DNA of 6,370 nt from CAZYTX01 sp964650485 (GCA_964650485.1 CAZYTX010000081.1:1-6370), one strand, 5' to 3'; counted from the first letter of the stretch, positions 1-6,085 are shown. Translations and numbers: made by a program. Notes: a model not told the origin generated them from the letters alone.

Positions 1-29
1 CTAGTAATTTACCCGTAACTTTAAAAGAG

Positions 30-1292
30 TCAAGCAAGGTCTTTGCTTTTTCTTACCAGCGCGAGCCCCAGCAGCGCTGATACTAAAAGGCATGCGGAGA
101 AGACCGCGAAGATGCTGGAGAGCCGGTAGAGCTCCCCCACCTCGCCGGCGATCCAGCTCATTATGGAGCCTGCCCCGAAGTTCACGAAGAAGAACGAGCC
201 GAAGACCATGCCCCGCACCCGGGCCGAGCTGTACCTTGGCAGTATCGAGTTTCCCACCGGCTGGTTTGCAAAGTAGAGGAAAGCGAACAGGCCGGTGACC
301 AGCACCAGGGCGAGGTCCGCGGTCATTCCCGCCACCAGCATTATGGGAGAGGTGATAAAGAATATGGACGTGAAGAGCTTCTCCTTGTTCACCCGGTCGG
401 CCAGGTTGCCGCCAACGAACTGGCCGGCCACTCCCAGAAGAAGTATGGCCGTGGTCATGGCCCCGCCCACCGTGACCTGTTGCATTGGCAGCCATGAGAG
501 CCTCACGCTCTCTGCGAAGTAAGCGGGCAGGAAGGTCATGAGGCCCCGGTAGGTCATGCCGTTGAACACGGCCATGGCAAAGAGCAGGACCAGAAGCCCG
601 GTCCTGGTCTCCTGCTGTCGTGCGCGGCTGTCTTCCGGGTCATGCCCTCCGCCCTCCTGCCCGCTCACGTCAATCCCGGCCGTGAGCACCAAAAGCCCCA
701 GCAGCAGCGGCATGAGTCCGAGCACCAGGTAGGCGGCGCGCCACCCGAGCGCCTCGCCCAGGGCCGCGGCCATGAAAGGCGTGACAGCCAGGCCGATGTT
801 GCCGCCCATGCCGTGGGCCCCCATTGCACTGCCGTGCTTTTCAAGCCCCAGAGATATCATGGTGGCGCCGGCCGGGTGATAGAGCCCGGAAAAGAGGCCC
901 ACCCCGGCAAGCCCCGCGGTGAACACCGCGAAGGAAGGGGCAAAGCCCAGCCCGGCAAGGCATGCGCCGGTGCCGAAGAGGAAGATCAGCAGCACCCTGC
1001 GCGGGCCCAGCCTGTCCACCAGCCAGCCGGAGGGCAATGCCGAGACCCCGAAGAGCAGCGTTGCTATGAAGGTGGCAAGCCCGATCCGCGCGTACTCGCC
1101 CCTTTGTCCGAAGAACTCCATGGTGACCAGGAGCGCGGTGGAGGGGAAGGTCATCTCTGCCACGTGGGTGAGGGCGTGCGACGCTATTGTCGCGGCCAGT
1201 ATGCTTTTTCGTCCAGAGTGCATGTGGTCCGCCCGGGGCGTGGACGGCCCCGGCCTGGAGGGGATACTATCAGGGCCGGGCGCCGGAGTCAC
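30..1292 (-). CDS. MFS transporter, fosmidomycin-resistance (FSR)-like, next to nikR
   Basis: This is a major facilitator superfamily secondary transporter of the inner membrane, with about 12 hydrophobic segments in two halves. The halves are joined by a hydrophilic loop at about residues 205-231. The signature loop between TM2 and TM3 is GWLVDRLGPRR (89-99), with a degenerate copy (NLADRVNKEK) in the second half. The YHP motif at 138-140 and the following Gly-rich GMGGNIG stretch resemble the FSR subgroup of MFS. The substrate cannot be read from sequence. Its position directly behind nikR makes nickel- or metal-linked regulation plausible, but that is inference. Start choice: the longest frame begins at GTG (1292), overlapping the nikR stop as GTGA, which suggests translational coupling. 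However, residues 2-23 are Pro-rich and unlike a transporter N terminus. An ATG at 1223 (residue 24, MHSGRKS) would place TM1 normally, and neither start has a clear Shine-Dalgarno. The gene is complete, with its stop TGA at 30-32. Confidence 0.9.
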   Translation of the reverse strand: MTPAPGPDSIPSRPGPSTPRADHMHSGRKSILAATIASHALTHVAEMTFPSTALLVTMEFFGQRGEYARIGLATFIATLLFGVSALPSGWLVDRLGPRRVLLIFLFGTGACLAGLGFAPSFAVFTAGLAGVGLFSGLYHPAGATMISLGLEKHGSAMGAHGMGGNIGLAVTPFMAAALGEALGWRAAYLVLGLMPLLLGLLVLTAGIDVSGQEGGGHDPEDSRARQQETRTGLLVLLFAMAVFNGMTYRGLMTFLPAYFAESVRLSWLPMQQVTVGGAMTTAILLLGVAGQFVGGNLADRVNKEKLFTSIFFITSPIMLVAGMTADLALVLVTGLFAFLYFANQPVGNSILPRYSSARVRGMVFGSFFFVNFGAGSIMSWIAGEVGELYRLSSIFAVFSACLLVSALLGLALVRKSKDLA

Positions 1293-1762
1293 CTGGAGGC
1301 GCCGCGGGGCGTATGTCCGTGTTTGTGTCCCGGCCTTGACCCGGCCTTGAAATGCCCGCCCCCGGTGGAGCCGGTAAGTGCGCCGTGCAGCACGCCCCTG
1401 GTGGCTATGAGGCTGTCGGCCAGCTTCTTGATCTTCTTTGCCGCGCCCCTTGCCACGATCAGCTCCATGCAGTTGTCATGGTCCAGGTGCACGTGCATGG
1501 AGGCGATCACCTGTCCTTGAAAGTCGTGCTGGAGCTGGTTGATCCTGCGGTTGAGCTCGGGCACGTGGTGGTTGTAGACGATGGTGATGGCTCCCACCGT
1601 CTTCCGGTCGCGTGCCCATTCCTCTTCCACCAGCGCGCGCCTGAGCAGGTCACGGATGGCCTCCGAGCGGTTGGTATAGGCGTGCTCGTGGATGTAGCGG
1701 TCGAACCTGTCCAGCAGCCCGGCCTCCATGGAAACGCCGAAGCGTTTGATCTCTTCCTCCAT
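1289..1762 (-). CDS. nikR: NikR-family nickel-responsive transcriptional regulator with His-rich C-terminal tail
   Basis: This is a ribbon-helix-helix repressor fused to an ACT-like metal-binding domain. In the characterised family it binds Ni(II) and represses nickel transport genes as a tetramer. The N-terminal RHH domain spans about residues 5-45 and includes the family segment YTNRSEAIRDLLRRAL. The four high-affinity nickel ligands of E. coli NikR (H76, H87, H89, C95) align with H79, H90, H92 and C98 here, within HVHLDHDNC, so metal binding should be intact. The RG-V-HG segment near 122-127 also matches the family end. The protein is 157 residues, longer than the usual 130-150, because of a tail (131-157) containing HKHGH, a possible extra metal site. 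The start ATG is preceded by GGGAGGAG at 1769-1776, a strong Shine-Dalgarno. It lies 83 bases after the arylsulfotransferase-like gene and just before the MFS gene, on the same strand. Confidence 0.93.
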   Translation of the reverse strand: MEEEIKRFGVSMEAGLLDRFDRYIHEHAYTNRSEAIRDLLRRALVEEEWARDRKTVGAITIVYNHHVPELNRRINQLQHDFQGQVIASMHVHLDHDNCMELIVARGAAKKIKKLADSLIATRGVLHGALTGSTGGGHFKAGSRPGHKHGHTPRGASR

Positions 1763-1776
1763 TTAACACTCCTCCC

Positions 1777-1791
1777 ATAATGATTATAACA
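1777..1791 (-). promoter_or_regulatory. Candidate nikR promoter (extended -10) overlapping a short palindrome
   Basis: On the minus strand, 1791-1783 reads TGTTATAAT, a perfect extended -10 (TGnTATAAT). No good -35 is present at the expected distance, which fits an extended -10 promoter. The same bases include the 11-base odd palindrome ATAATGATTAT (1777-1787), a possible repressor half-site pair. The predicted RNA start would fall close to the Shine-Dalgarno of nikR, leaving a very short leader, so the element could instead be secondary to read-through from the gene upstream. Confidence 0.45.
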
Positions 1792-1845
1792 GACCGGGCT
1801 GGTGCGGGGAAGCCGGTTGCGGCGCTTTGCAGAGGGGCCGCGGCT

Positions 1846-3153
1846 TTACTTGAAGCAGCCCTCCCGGTCGCACTTGATCTTTCCGGGGGGTATGCGGACC
1901 ACGTCCATGAGTGTTGCCACCAGCTCGTTGTCCTCGCCTGCGCGGTGGGGGTTCTGGTACTCCCATACGATATCATTTTGGGGGGTCACCTCCAGGGCCC
2001 GGCCGTAGTTGGACTCGACTATGAGGGTGTTGCCGTTGGGGAGCCTTCGCACGGCCCCGCAAGAGCTGCTGAAGAACTCGTGCCCGGGCCCGTCCCTGTA
2101 TGCCCACACTATCTCCTGGGTGAGGGGGTTGAACTCGATGACCTTGGAGCCGGTATGGTGTCCCTTGTTGTCAAAGACCAGCATGTTGCCGCTCTCGAGG
2201 AGATAAGGGTCGTGCTGTCGCTTCCACATCCCGGTCAATGCCCATGTGACCCTCTCCTCTTCGAGATCAACCGCGGCGATGGCGTCCATGCGATATACTG
2301 ATATCAATAGATGGCCCGGCCGGAGCATGGGCAAGAGCTCGGTGCCCCGGTCAAGCACCTCGATGGTGTTGGTGTGGAACACGTCCCCCTTGCGCGGAAC
2401 CCGGTCAAGCAGGGGGGCATATTCGGAGTCCAGGAAACAATCCAGCAGGGACACGCTTTTTATCACCTCGCCGCCAGGGCCGAGAAGGGTGATGAAGTCC
2501 TCCAGGATGGGACCATCTATCTTGAACCTCTCGTGCGCGTCCACCCTTTTGCGCGTCAGTGTATATATGCTCCCGTCCTCTAACACGAAGAGGTCATGGT
2601 GTGCCCGGCACTGGCTCTTCCAAACAAGCCCGGAGTCTTTGTCCAGCTTGATCATGCCGATGCCTTCGTATATTGCCAGCAGGTCGCCGCGGTCCAGGAG
2701 ATGCGCCCTCCTGAAGTACTCCTTGTGCAACTGCCTCACCTTAAAGGGAAGCTCGCCCGGCCACACCTCGGTGAACTTCTTGCTCCAACGGTGGAGCTCT
2801 TTTCCCTGCATGTCCATGATAACCACAACAGAAGCGTGCGCGGAAACCACGAGGTTCAGGCCCGGCTGGGCCCTGTCTTTATCGTATTTCAGCACCCCAG
2901 AGGTCTTGCTTTTAGGGGGATGATAACCCTGGAGGTACGGCAGCGCCGAGAGCTCGTCCCTGTTGTCCTTGGCAGGGGCTTTATGCTCGACCGGCTCCCT
3001 GGCCCGGCGGAAGCGGCCGTAGGGCCTCTCATCCTTCTCATCGTGGCAGGACAAGCTCAACAGCAACGAGAGCGCGAGAAGCAGTGCGCCGCAACCAGCA
3101 AAAGCCCTGATTGACCCGATAAGGGCTATACAATAACTTATAATAAGCTTCAT
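1846..3153 (-). CDS. Arylsulfotransferase-like (ASST) secreted beta-propeller protein
   Basis: This is an exported protein of the arylsulfotransferase / PQQ-like beta-propeller type. Characterised members move sulfuryl groups between phenolic compounds in the periplasm through a histidine intermediate. The N terminus (1-36) is hydrophobic and ends at C36 before a charged stretch. It could be a lipoprotein signal, but SLSC is not a canonical lipobox, so an uncleaved anchor is also possible. Repeated blade-like strands follow: a VVIMDMQGKELHRW strand pair (110-123), RAHHDLFVLEDGSIYTL (183-199), HTNTIEVL (260-267), QHDPYLLESGNMLVFDN (313-329) and GAVRRLPNGNTLIVES (366-381). The conserved His residues at 185/186, 260 and 314 fit the family pattern. 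At 435 residues it is shorter than the roughly 600-residue E. coli-type enzyme and closer to the Arylsulfotran_2 form. The C terminus carries two Cys (428, 433). The sulfotransferase reaction is not proven; such propellers are often non-enzymatic. GAGG lies 4 bases before the start. Confidence 0.75.
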   Translation of the reverse strand: MKLIISYCIALIGSIRAFAGCGALLLALSLLLSLSCHDEKDERPYGRFRRAREPVEHKAPAKDNRDELSALPYLQGYHPPKSKTSGVLKYDKDRAQPGLNLVVSAHASVVVIMDMQGKELHRWSKKFTEVWPGELPFKVRQLHKEYFRRAHLLDRGDLLAIYEGIGMIKLDKDSGLVWKSQCRAHHDLFVLEDGSIYTLTRKRVDAHERFKIDGPILEDFITLLGPGGEVIKSVSLLDCFLDSEYAPLLDRVPRKGDVFHTNTIEVLDRGTELLPMLRPGHLLISVYRMDAIAAVDLEEERVTWALTGMWKRQHDPYLLESGNMLVFDNKGHHTGSKVIEFNPLTQEIVWAYRDGPGHEFFSSSCGAVRRLPNGNTLIVESNYGRALEVTPQNDIVWEYQNPHRAGEDNELVATLMDVVRIPPGKIKCDREGCFK

Positions 3154-3190
3154 CGGACCTCATGACCGGAAAAGACGTTAATGGGTCTTG

Positions 3191-3219
3191 ATGATACATC
3201 CCGGAACCGCATTTGGCAA
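3191..3219 (-). promoter_or_regulatory. Sigma-70-type promoter for the arylsulfotransferase-like gene
   Basis: Minus-strand TTGCCA (3219-3214) and TATCAT (3196-3191) are each 5/6 matches to the -35 and -10 consensus and are separated by exactly 17 bases. A start near 3184 would give a leader of about 30 bases before the ATG at 3153. This promoter could also drive nikR and the MFS gene by read-through. Confidence 0.6.
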
Positions 3220-3232
3220 AACCGGCTTGTAA

Positions 3233-3277
3233 GTCTCCTCGGGGCATTTAGCGGAAAAAGCTGTCACCGGAGGAGAC
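3233..3277. repeat. 8-bp inverted repeat between the divergent promoters
   Basis: GTCTCCTC (3233-3240) and GAGGAGAC (3270-3277) are perfect inverted arms about 37 bases centre to centre. They sit between the -35 hexamers of the two divergent promoters, 13 and 10 bases from each. This placement would suit a shared regulator, but an 8-bp repeat could arise by chance. Confidence 0.35.
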
Positions 3278-3287
3278 CACCAGGGGG

Positions 3288-3315
3288 TTGACAATCGAAC
3301 ATTGATTTTTAAAAT
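3288..3315 (+). promoter_or_regulatory. Strong sigma-70-type promoter for the DAG kinase / cytidylyltransferase-like operon
   Basis: A perfect -35 TTGACA (3288-3293) is followed after 16 bases by TAAAAT (3310-3315, 5/6 match), within an AT-rich patch in otherwise GC-rich DNA. A start near 3322 would give a leader of about 100 bases before the ATG at 3421. Confidence 0.65.
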
Positions 3316-3351
3316 TTAAAGGTAACCTGAGCGAGATCACGGAGGGGATTT

Positions 3352-3418
3352 CCAAGTTCTTGGTACAAAAGCTTTTTCGCCAACCCCATGGGGCCTTTGA
3401 AAAACGCGGGAGCTTTTG
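3352..3418 (+). promoter_or_regulatory. Possible structured leader RNA that could mask the ribosome-binding site
   Basis: The leader contains three palindromes in a row: CCAAGTTCTTGG (3352-3363), AAAAGCTTTT (3367-3376) and CCCCATGGGG (3384-3393). In addition, CAAAAGCT (3366-3373) is perfectly complementary to AGCTTTTG (3411-3418). That second segment overlaps the end of the GGGAG Shine-Dalgarno (3408-3412) of the downstream gene. The 8-bp stem would enclose the CCCCATGGGG hairpin and could lower translation. TTGG at 3360-3363 can also pair with CCAA at 3380-3383, giving an alternative fold. No known riboswitch was recognised. Confidence 0.3.
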
Positions 3419-3420
3419 AC

Positions 3421-4395
3421 ATGGACGCAAAAAAGGATTTGCCAGCCCTGATAGTGAACCCCGAGGCCAAGAAGGTCAAGAGGAAATTTTTTCCTGATAA
3501 CCCCTTCTGGGAAAAGGTCCTGCCAAAGGAGCGCATCTGGGTCACCCGCTCCCCCGAAGAGGTCCCCCTGGACCTCGCAGAAATCCAGGCCGAGGGCATT
3601 AACAGGATCGCCATCCTGGGCGGAGACGGCACCCTGCAGATAGTTCTCACCCACCTCATAAAGACCTGGTCCGGGCCGCTGCCCGATGTGATCCCCCTTC
3701 ACGGCGGCACCATCAACACGCTTTGCCACAACCTGGGACTGGACAGCGACCCTGTAAGGGAGCTCTCCAGGTACGTGGACGACCTCGAACAGGGCCGGTC
3801 CATGCACGTGGCGCACAAGAACCTGATCCGGGTGACCGAGCAGGGAGCCCGCGACCATTACGGGTTCACCTTTGCAAACGGGGTGTTCTTCCGCGCTTTC
3901 GCCGACTACTATAAAAACCCCCAGCCCGGGGTGAAAGACGCCATAAAGGTCACCGCGGTGGGCCTTTTGTCCGGCCTGTTGCCGTCCGCCTCCAAGCGCA
4001 ACCGACTCCGGCCCATAAAGGCCAGGATCACCCATAACCAAGACGTATGGATGGACGGCGAGGTCAGGGTGATCGCGGCCAGCGCCCTGGAGAACCCGGT
4101 GCTGTGGTTCAAGCCCTTCCCCCATGAGCTAAACGGCAGGCCCGCCTTCCATTTCGTGGCCAATGCCATGGACGCGAAAGAGATCATAAGGAACGCATGG
4201 CCCCTGATGCGGGGCAGGGCCAGCCATCCCAAGCACATAATAGAGCAGGTGGACCACATCGAGGCAAGGACCGACACCGGCTATATACTGGACGGCGAGG
4301 TGTACCCAATAGAAAAGGAAACCGGTATAAGGATCAGTATCGGCCCGGCAGTGGGGTTTATGATGCCCGCCGCTGAGGCCAGGAGAGCGGCATGA
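3421..4395 (+). CDS. Diacylglycerol kinase catalytic-domain protein
   Basis: This is a lipid kinase of the DAGK/NAD-kinase-like superfamily, expected to phosphorylate diacylglycerol or a related lipid using ATP at the inner face of the membrane. With the start at 3421 it has 324 residues, near the usual 290-330. Motifs in order: LIVNPEAKKV (10-19) at the first strand; GGDGTLQ (67-73), the nucleotide-binding loop; HGGTINTL (94-101), in place of the more usual GTGND; and LDGE (290-293), the conserved C-terminal acidic motif of this fold. Q follows GGDGTL where N or H is commoner, so this is a divergent subfamily and the lipid substrate is uncertain. Start choice: ATG 3421 has GGGAG 8 bases upstream and begins right before the first strand. 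An in-frame ATG at 3388 (335 residues) has no Shine-Dalgarno. The stop overlaps the next gene as ATGA, implying translational coupling with the Tam41-like protein. Sphingosine- or YegS-type kinases are alternative assignments. Confidence 0.88.
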   Translation: MDAKKDLPALIVNPEAKKVKRKFFPDNPFWEKVLPKERIWVTRSPEEVPLDLAEIQAEGINRIAILGGDGTLQIVLTHLIKTWSGPLPDVIPLHGGTINTLCHNLGLDSDPVRELSRYVDDLEQGRSMHVAHKNLIRVTEQGARDHYGFTFANGVFFRAFADYYKNPQPGVKDAIKVTAVGLLSGLLPSASKRNRLRPIKARITHNQDVWMDGEVRVIAASALENPVLWFKPFPHELNGRPAFHFVANAMDAKEIIRNAWPLMRGRASHPKHIIEQVDHIEARTDTGYILDGEVYPIEKETGIRISIGPAVGFMMPAAEARRAA

Positions 4396-5360
4396 GCGTG
4401 ACCGCTTCCCTCTTGAGCGAGGTCAACCAGGCGCTGGAGCAATCGAGCCGGGCGCCCGAGCTCGAGACCGACCCCGAGCTGCAGACGTTTATAAAATACT
4501 TTTGCGAAAAGTTCGGCAGCAACCTTGTCGCGGTGATCTTCTTCGGCTCTTTCCTTTCAAGCGTAACCAGGAAGCAGTCCAGCTTCCGCGACTTCTTCGT
4601 GATACTGGACACCTACAAGTCGGCCGGGGGCGGCTTTGAGAGGCTCATGCACCGCGTGTTGCCACCGGACCTCTACCGGGTGACTCTCAAGATGCCGGAT
4701 GGGAGCGCGAGCGAGTGCAAGTATTACCTCCTCTCCGTGGACCACCTCATAAAGACAACCGGCCCGGAAGCGCCCGACATGTACGTGCTCGGAAGACTCT
4801 CAAAGCAGGTGGCCTGCGTGTACCAGCGGAACCAGGCGGCAAAGATGCTGGTGGCCAGGTGCCTGGCATCCGCCGCGGAGATGGCCTTCAGGTACGCCGC
4901 GGCCATCATGGACCGGCCCATGCAAAAGCAGGAGTTGTTCAAGCTGGTGCTGCAACTGTCCTACATGGCTGAGAGGCGCCTGGAGGACGAGCGCAAGATC
5001 GAGGAGCTTTTCAACGCCGGCGAGCATTACTACAACCGGGTGTACGGCGAGCTGCTGGAGAGGCTGGTGCAGGAGGGGCTGTCCCAGAGCATGCCCGACG
5101 GGAGGTACAGGCGAACTCCCGGTACAGAGGGCATAACCCGCGGGCAGGCAAGGCGCTTTTTAAAAAGGAGCCGGCGCAGGGCCAAGCTGAGATGGCCCAA
5201 GATGATAATCACCGTGGACAACTGGATGGACTACCTCATAGCAAAGCTCGAGCGGACCCACGGAGTGAAAATAGACCTGCCGGACTGGGAGAGAAAAACC
5301 TGGTTCATCACCGGATGGCGACACTACATAAAGCTCAAAAGGCAGGGGAAGATCAGGTAG
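4392..5360 (+). CDS. Tam41-like (Mmp37) nucleotidyltransferase, candidate phosphatidate cytidylyltransferase
   Basis: The best reading is a bacterial relative of mitochondrial Tam41, which makes CDP-diacylglycerol from phosphatidate and CTP and is unrelated to CdsA. Landmarks appear in the same order as in human TAMM41 as recalled: FFGS (50-53) for the YGS motif; FRDFFVILD (65-73) for MLDFVFTVD; CKYYLLSVDHLI (109-120) for the IKYGVI...L segment; MYVLGRLSKQV (130-140) for LYIAGRLQKPV; LQLSYMAERR (187-196) for LSY...R; and HYYNRVYGELLE (212-223) for HFRELYGSIL. D67 and D73 are the likely metal-binding acids. The 322-residue length fits the family. No membrane segment is seen. The C-terminal third is strongly basic (KRSRRRAKLR, 160-base region from about 5155), suiting peripheral membrane binding. 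AGGAG lies 6 bases before the ATG, and the start overlaps the kinase stop by 4 bases. The kinase would supply phosphatidate. If the homology fails, a generic nucleotidyltransferase-fold protein remains. Confidence 0.6.
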   Translation: MSVTASLLSEVNQALEQSSRAPELETDPELQTFIKYFCEKFGSNLVAVIFFGSFLSSVTRKQSSFRDFFVILDTYKSAGGGFERLMHRVLPPDLYRVTLKMPDGSASECKYYLLSVDHLIKTTGPEAPDMYVLGRLSKQVACVYQRNQAAKMLVARCLASAAEMAFRYAAAIMDRPMQKQELFKLVLQLSYMAERRLEDERKIEELFNAGEHYYNRVYGELLERLVQEGLSQSMPDGRYRRTPGTEGITRGQARRFLKRSRRRAKLRWPKMIITVDNWMDYLIAKLERTHGVKIDLPDWERKTWFITGWRHYIKLKRQGKIR

Positions 5361-5412
5361 CTCTCCATAGCCCTCCATACAATCATCTTCTTGGCGCTCT
5401 CCTCCTGCCTTG

Positions 5413-5448
5413 CCTGCCTGCCGTAGCCCGGCGCAGGCAGGGCGTTTT
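5413..5448 (+). terminator. Hairpin with short T-run, likely terminator or dispersed palindromic repeat
   Basis: CCTGCCTGC (5413-5421) and GCAGGCAGG (5433-5441) form a perfect 9-bp stem around an 11-base loop, followed closely by TTTT (5445-5448). The site is 53 bases after the stop of the Tam41-like gene and before the methyltransferase, where an intrinsic terminator would be expected. The T-run is short and offset by 3 bases. The CCTGCCTGC/GCAGGCAGG arms also look like a dispersed intergenic repeat seen in some environmental bacteria (recollection, not checked). Confidence 0.5.
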
Positions 5449-5508
5449 GGAGTTTAAAATAAGTGCGTAGTATTCTACAGTAGCCTTGCGAGCTAATCGG
5501 AGATACCC

Positions 5509-6045
5509 ATGAGCGATTGGATAAAAGACCTGGGCTTTCGGTTCATGGCCTTCGGGTTCAAGTTCCGAGACCTTGTAAAGCCGCCCGGGCGCTTCCTTGC
5601 CGAGGCCGGCGTAAGACAAGGTTTTCACGTGCTCGACTTCGGGTGCGGGCCGGGAAGCTACTCGATGGCCGCGGCGAAGATGGCGGGCGAGTCCGGCAAG
5701 GTGTATGCCCTGGACGTGCTCCCGGTGGCAATAAGGACCGTGGCAAAGGCGGCCCGTAAAAAAGGGCTTGAAAACGTGCATACAATTTTATCGGACTGCG
5801 ACACCGGTCTCGATGAGAACTCGGTTGACCTGGCGCTCATCTACGACGTGTTCCACCACCTGGAAAGCCCGTCCCGGGTGCTCAGCGAGGTCAGCCGCGT
5901 GCTAAAGCCGGGCGCAATTCTCTCCTTCAGCGACCACCACATGAAGGAGTCCGACATAGTGTCCGCGCTCACCAGGGAAGATCTCTTCGAGCTGTCTAAC
6001 AAGCAAAAGTACACGTTCTCTTTTCGCGCTTCTGAGACAAACTAA
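5509..6045 (+). CDS. Class I SAM-dependent methyltransferase, small, substrate unknown
   Basis: This is a Rossmann-fold methyltransferase using S-adenosylmethionine. Motif I is VLDFGCGPG (41-49). The acidic residue ending strand 2 is D69 in KVYALD. The motif III/IV region is SDCDTGLDENSVDLALIYDVFHH (95-117), followed by VLSEVSRVLKPGAIL, the usual post-motif helix and strand. At 178 residues it is a compact Methyltransf_11/25-type protein with a short C-terminal part, so little is left for substrate recognition. The N-terminal GFRFMAFGFKFRDLVKPP helix is amphipathic and aromatic-rich, as in similar small archaeal and bacterial enzymes. GGAGA (5499-5503) lies 5 bases before the ATG. A weak promoter-like pair, TTGGAG (5447) and TATTCT (5471), is spaced 18 bases apart. 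It is separated from the lipid pair by 148 bases and a hairpin, so a shared pathway, for example lipid head-group methylation, is only a guess. Confidence 0.87.
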   Translation: MSDWIKDLGFRFMAFGFKFRDLVKPPGRFLAEAGVRQGFHVLDFGCGPGSYSMAAAKMAGESGKVYALDVLPVAIRTVAKAARKKGLENVHTILSDCDTGLDENSVDLALIYDVFHHLESPSRVLSEVSRVLKPGAILSFSDHHMKESDIVSALTREDLFELSNKQKYTFSFRASETN

Positions 6046-6056
6046 GACTCTTGCAC

Positions 6057-6085
6057 TTGCCTGCTGTTACCCTACAGGTTACACT
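6057..6085 (+). promoter_or_regulatory. Candidate higB promoter/operator
   Basis: TTGCCT (6057-6062) and TACACT (6080-6085) are each 4/6 matches to -35 and -10 at a spacing of 17. They overlap the near-palindrome TTACCCTACAGGTTA and two direct GTTAC copies (6066-6070, 6078-6082). HigBA-type operons are normally autorepressed by HigA at repeats in this position, so this is a plausible operator, on weak evidence. Confidence 0.3.

Noticed and set aside
1..495. 164-residue minus-strand open frame overlapping the MFS gene
   Set aside because: Its composition is low-complexity Gly/Arg/His and it lies in another frame of the well-supported MFS gene; GC-rich shadow.
642..1520. 292-residue plus-strand open frame
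   Set aside because: It runs antisense across the MFS and nikR genes with a Gln/Pro/His-rich sequence lacking any domain; shadow frame.
1742..1769. Possible deltaproteobacterial-type NikR operator (GTGTTAC-N13/14-GTAACAC) using TTAACAC at 1763-1769
   Set aside because: One half is good but the partner at 1742-1748 matches only 4 of 7 positions and lies inside the coding region.
1812..1844. GCCG/CGGC hairpin and GCCGCGGC palindrome between the ASST-like gene and nikR as a terminator
   Set aside because: Stems are only 4 bp and there is no T-run on the minus strand; common in GC-rich DNA.
3337..4125. 262-residue minus-strand open frame opposite the kinase
   Set aside because: It is antisense to the kinase catalytic motifs and has no recognisable domain.
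5467..5478. GTAGTATTCTAC small inverted repeat before the methyltransferase gene
   Set aside because: Only a 4-bp stem; too short to distinguish from chance.
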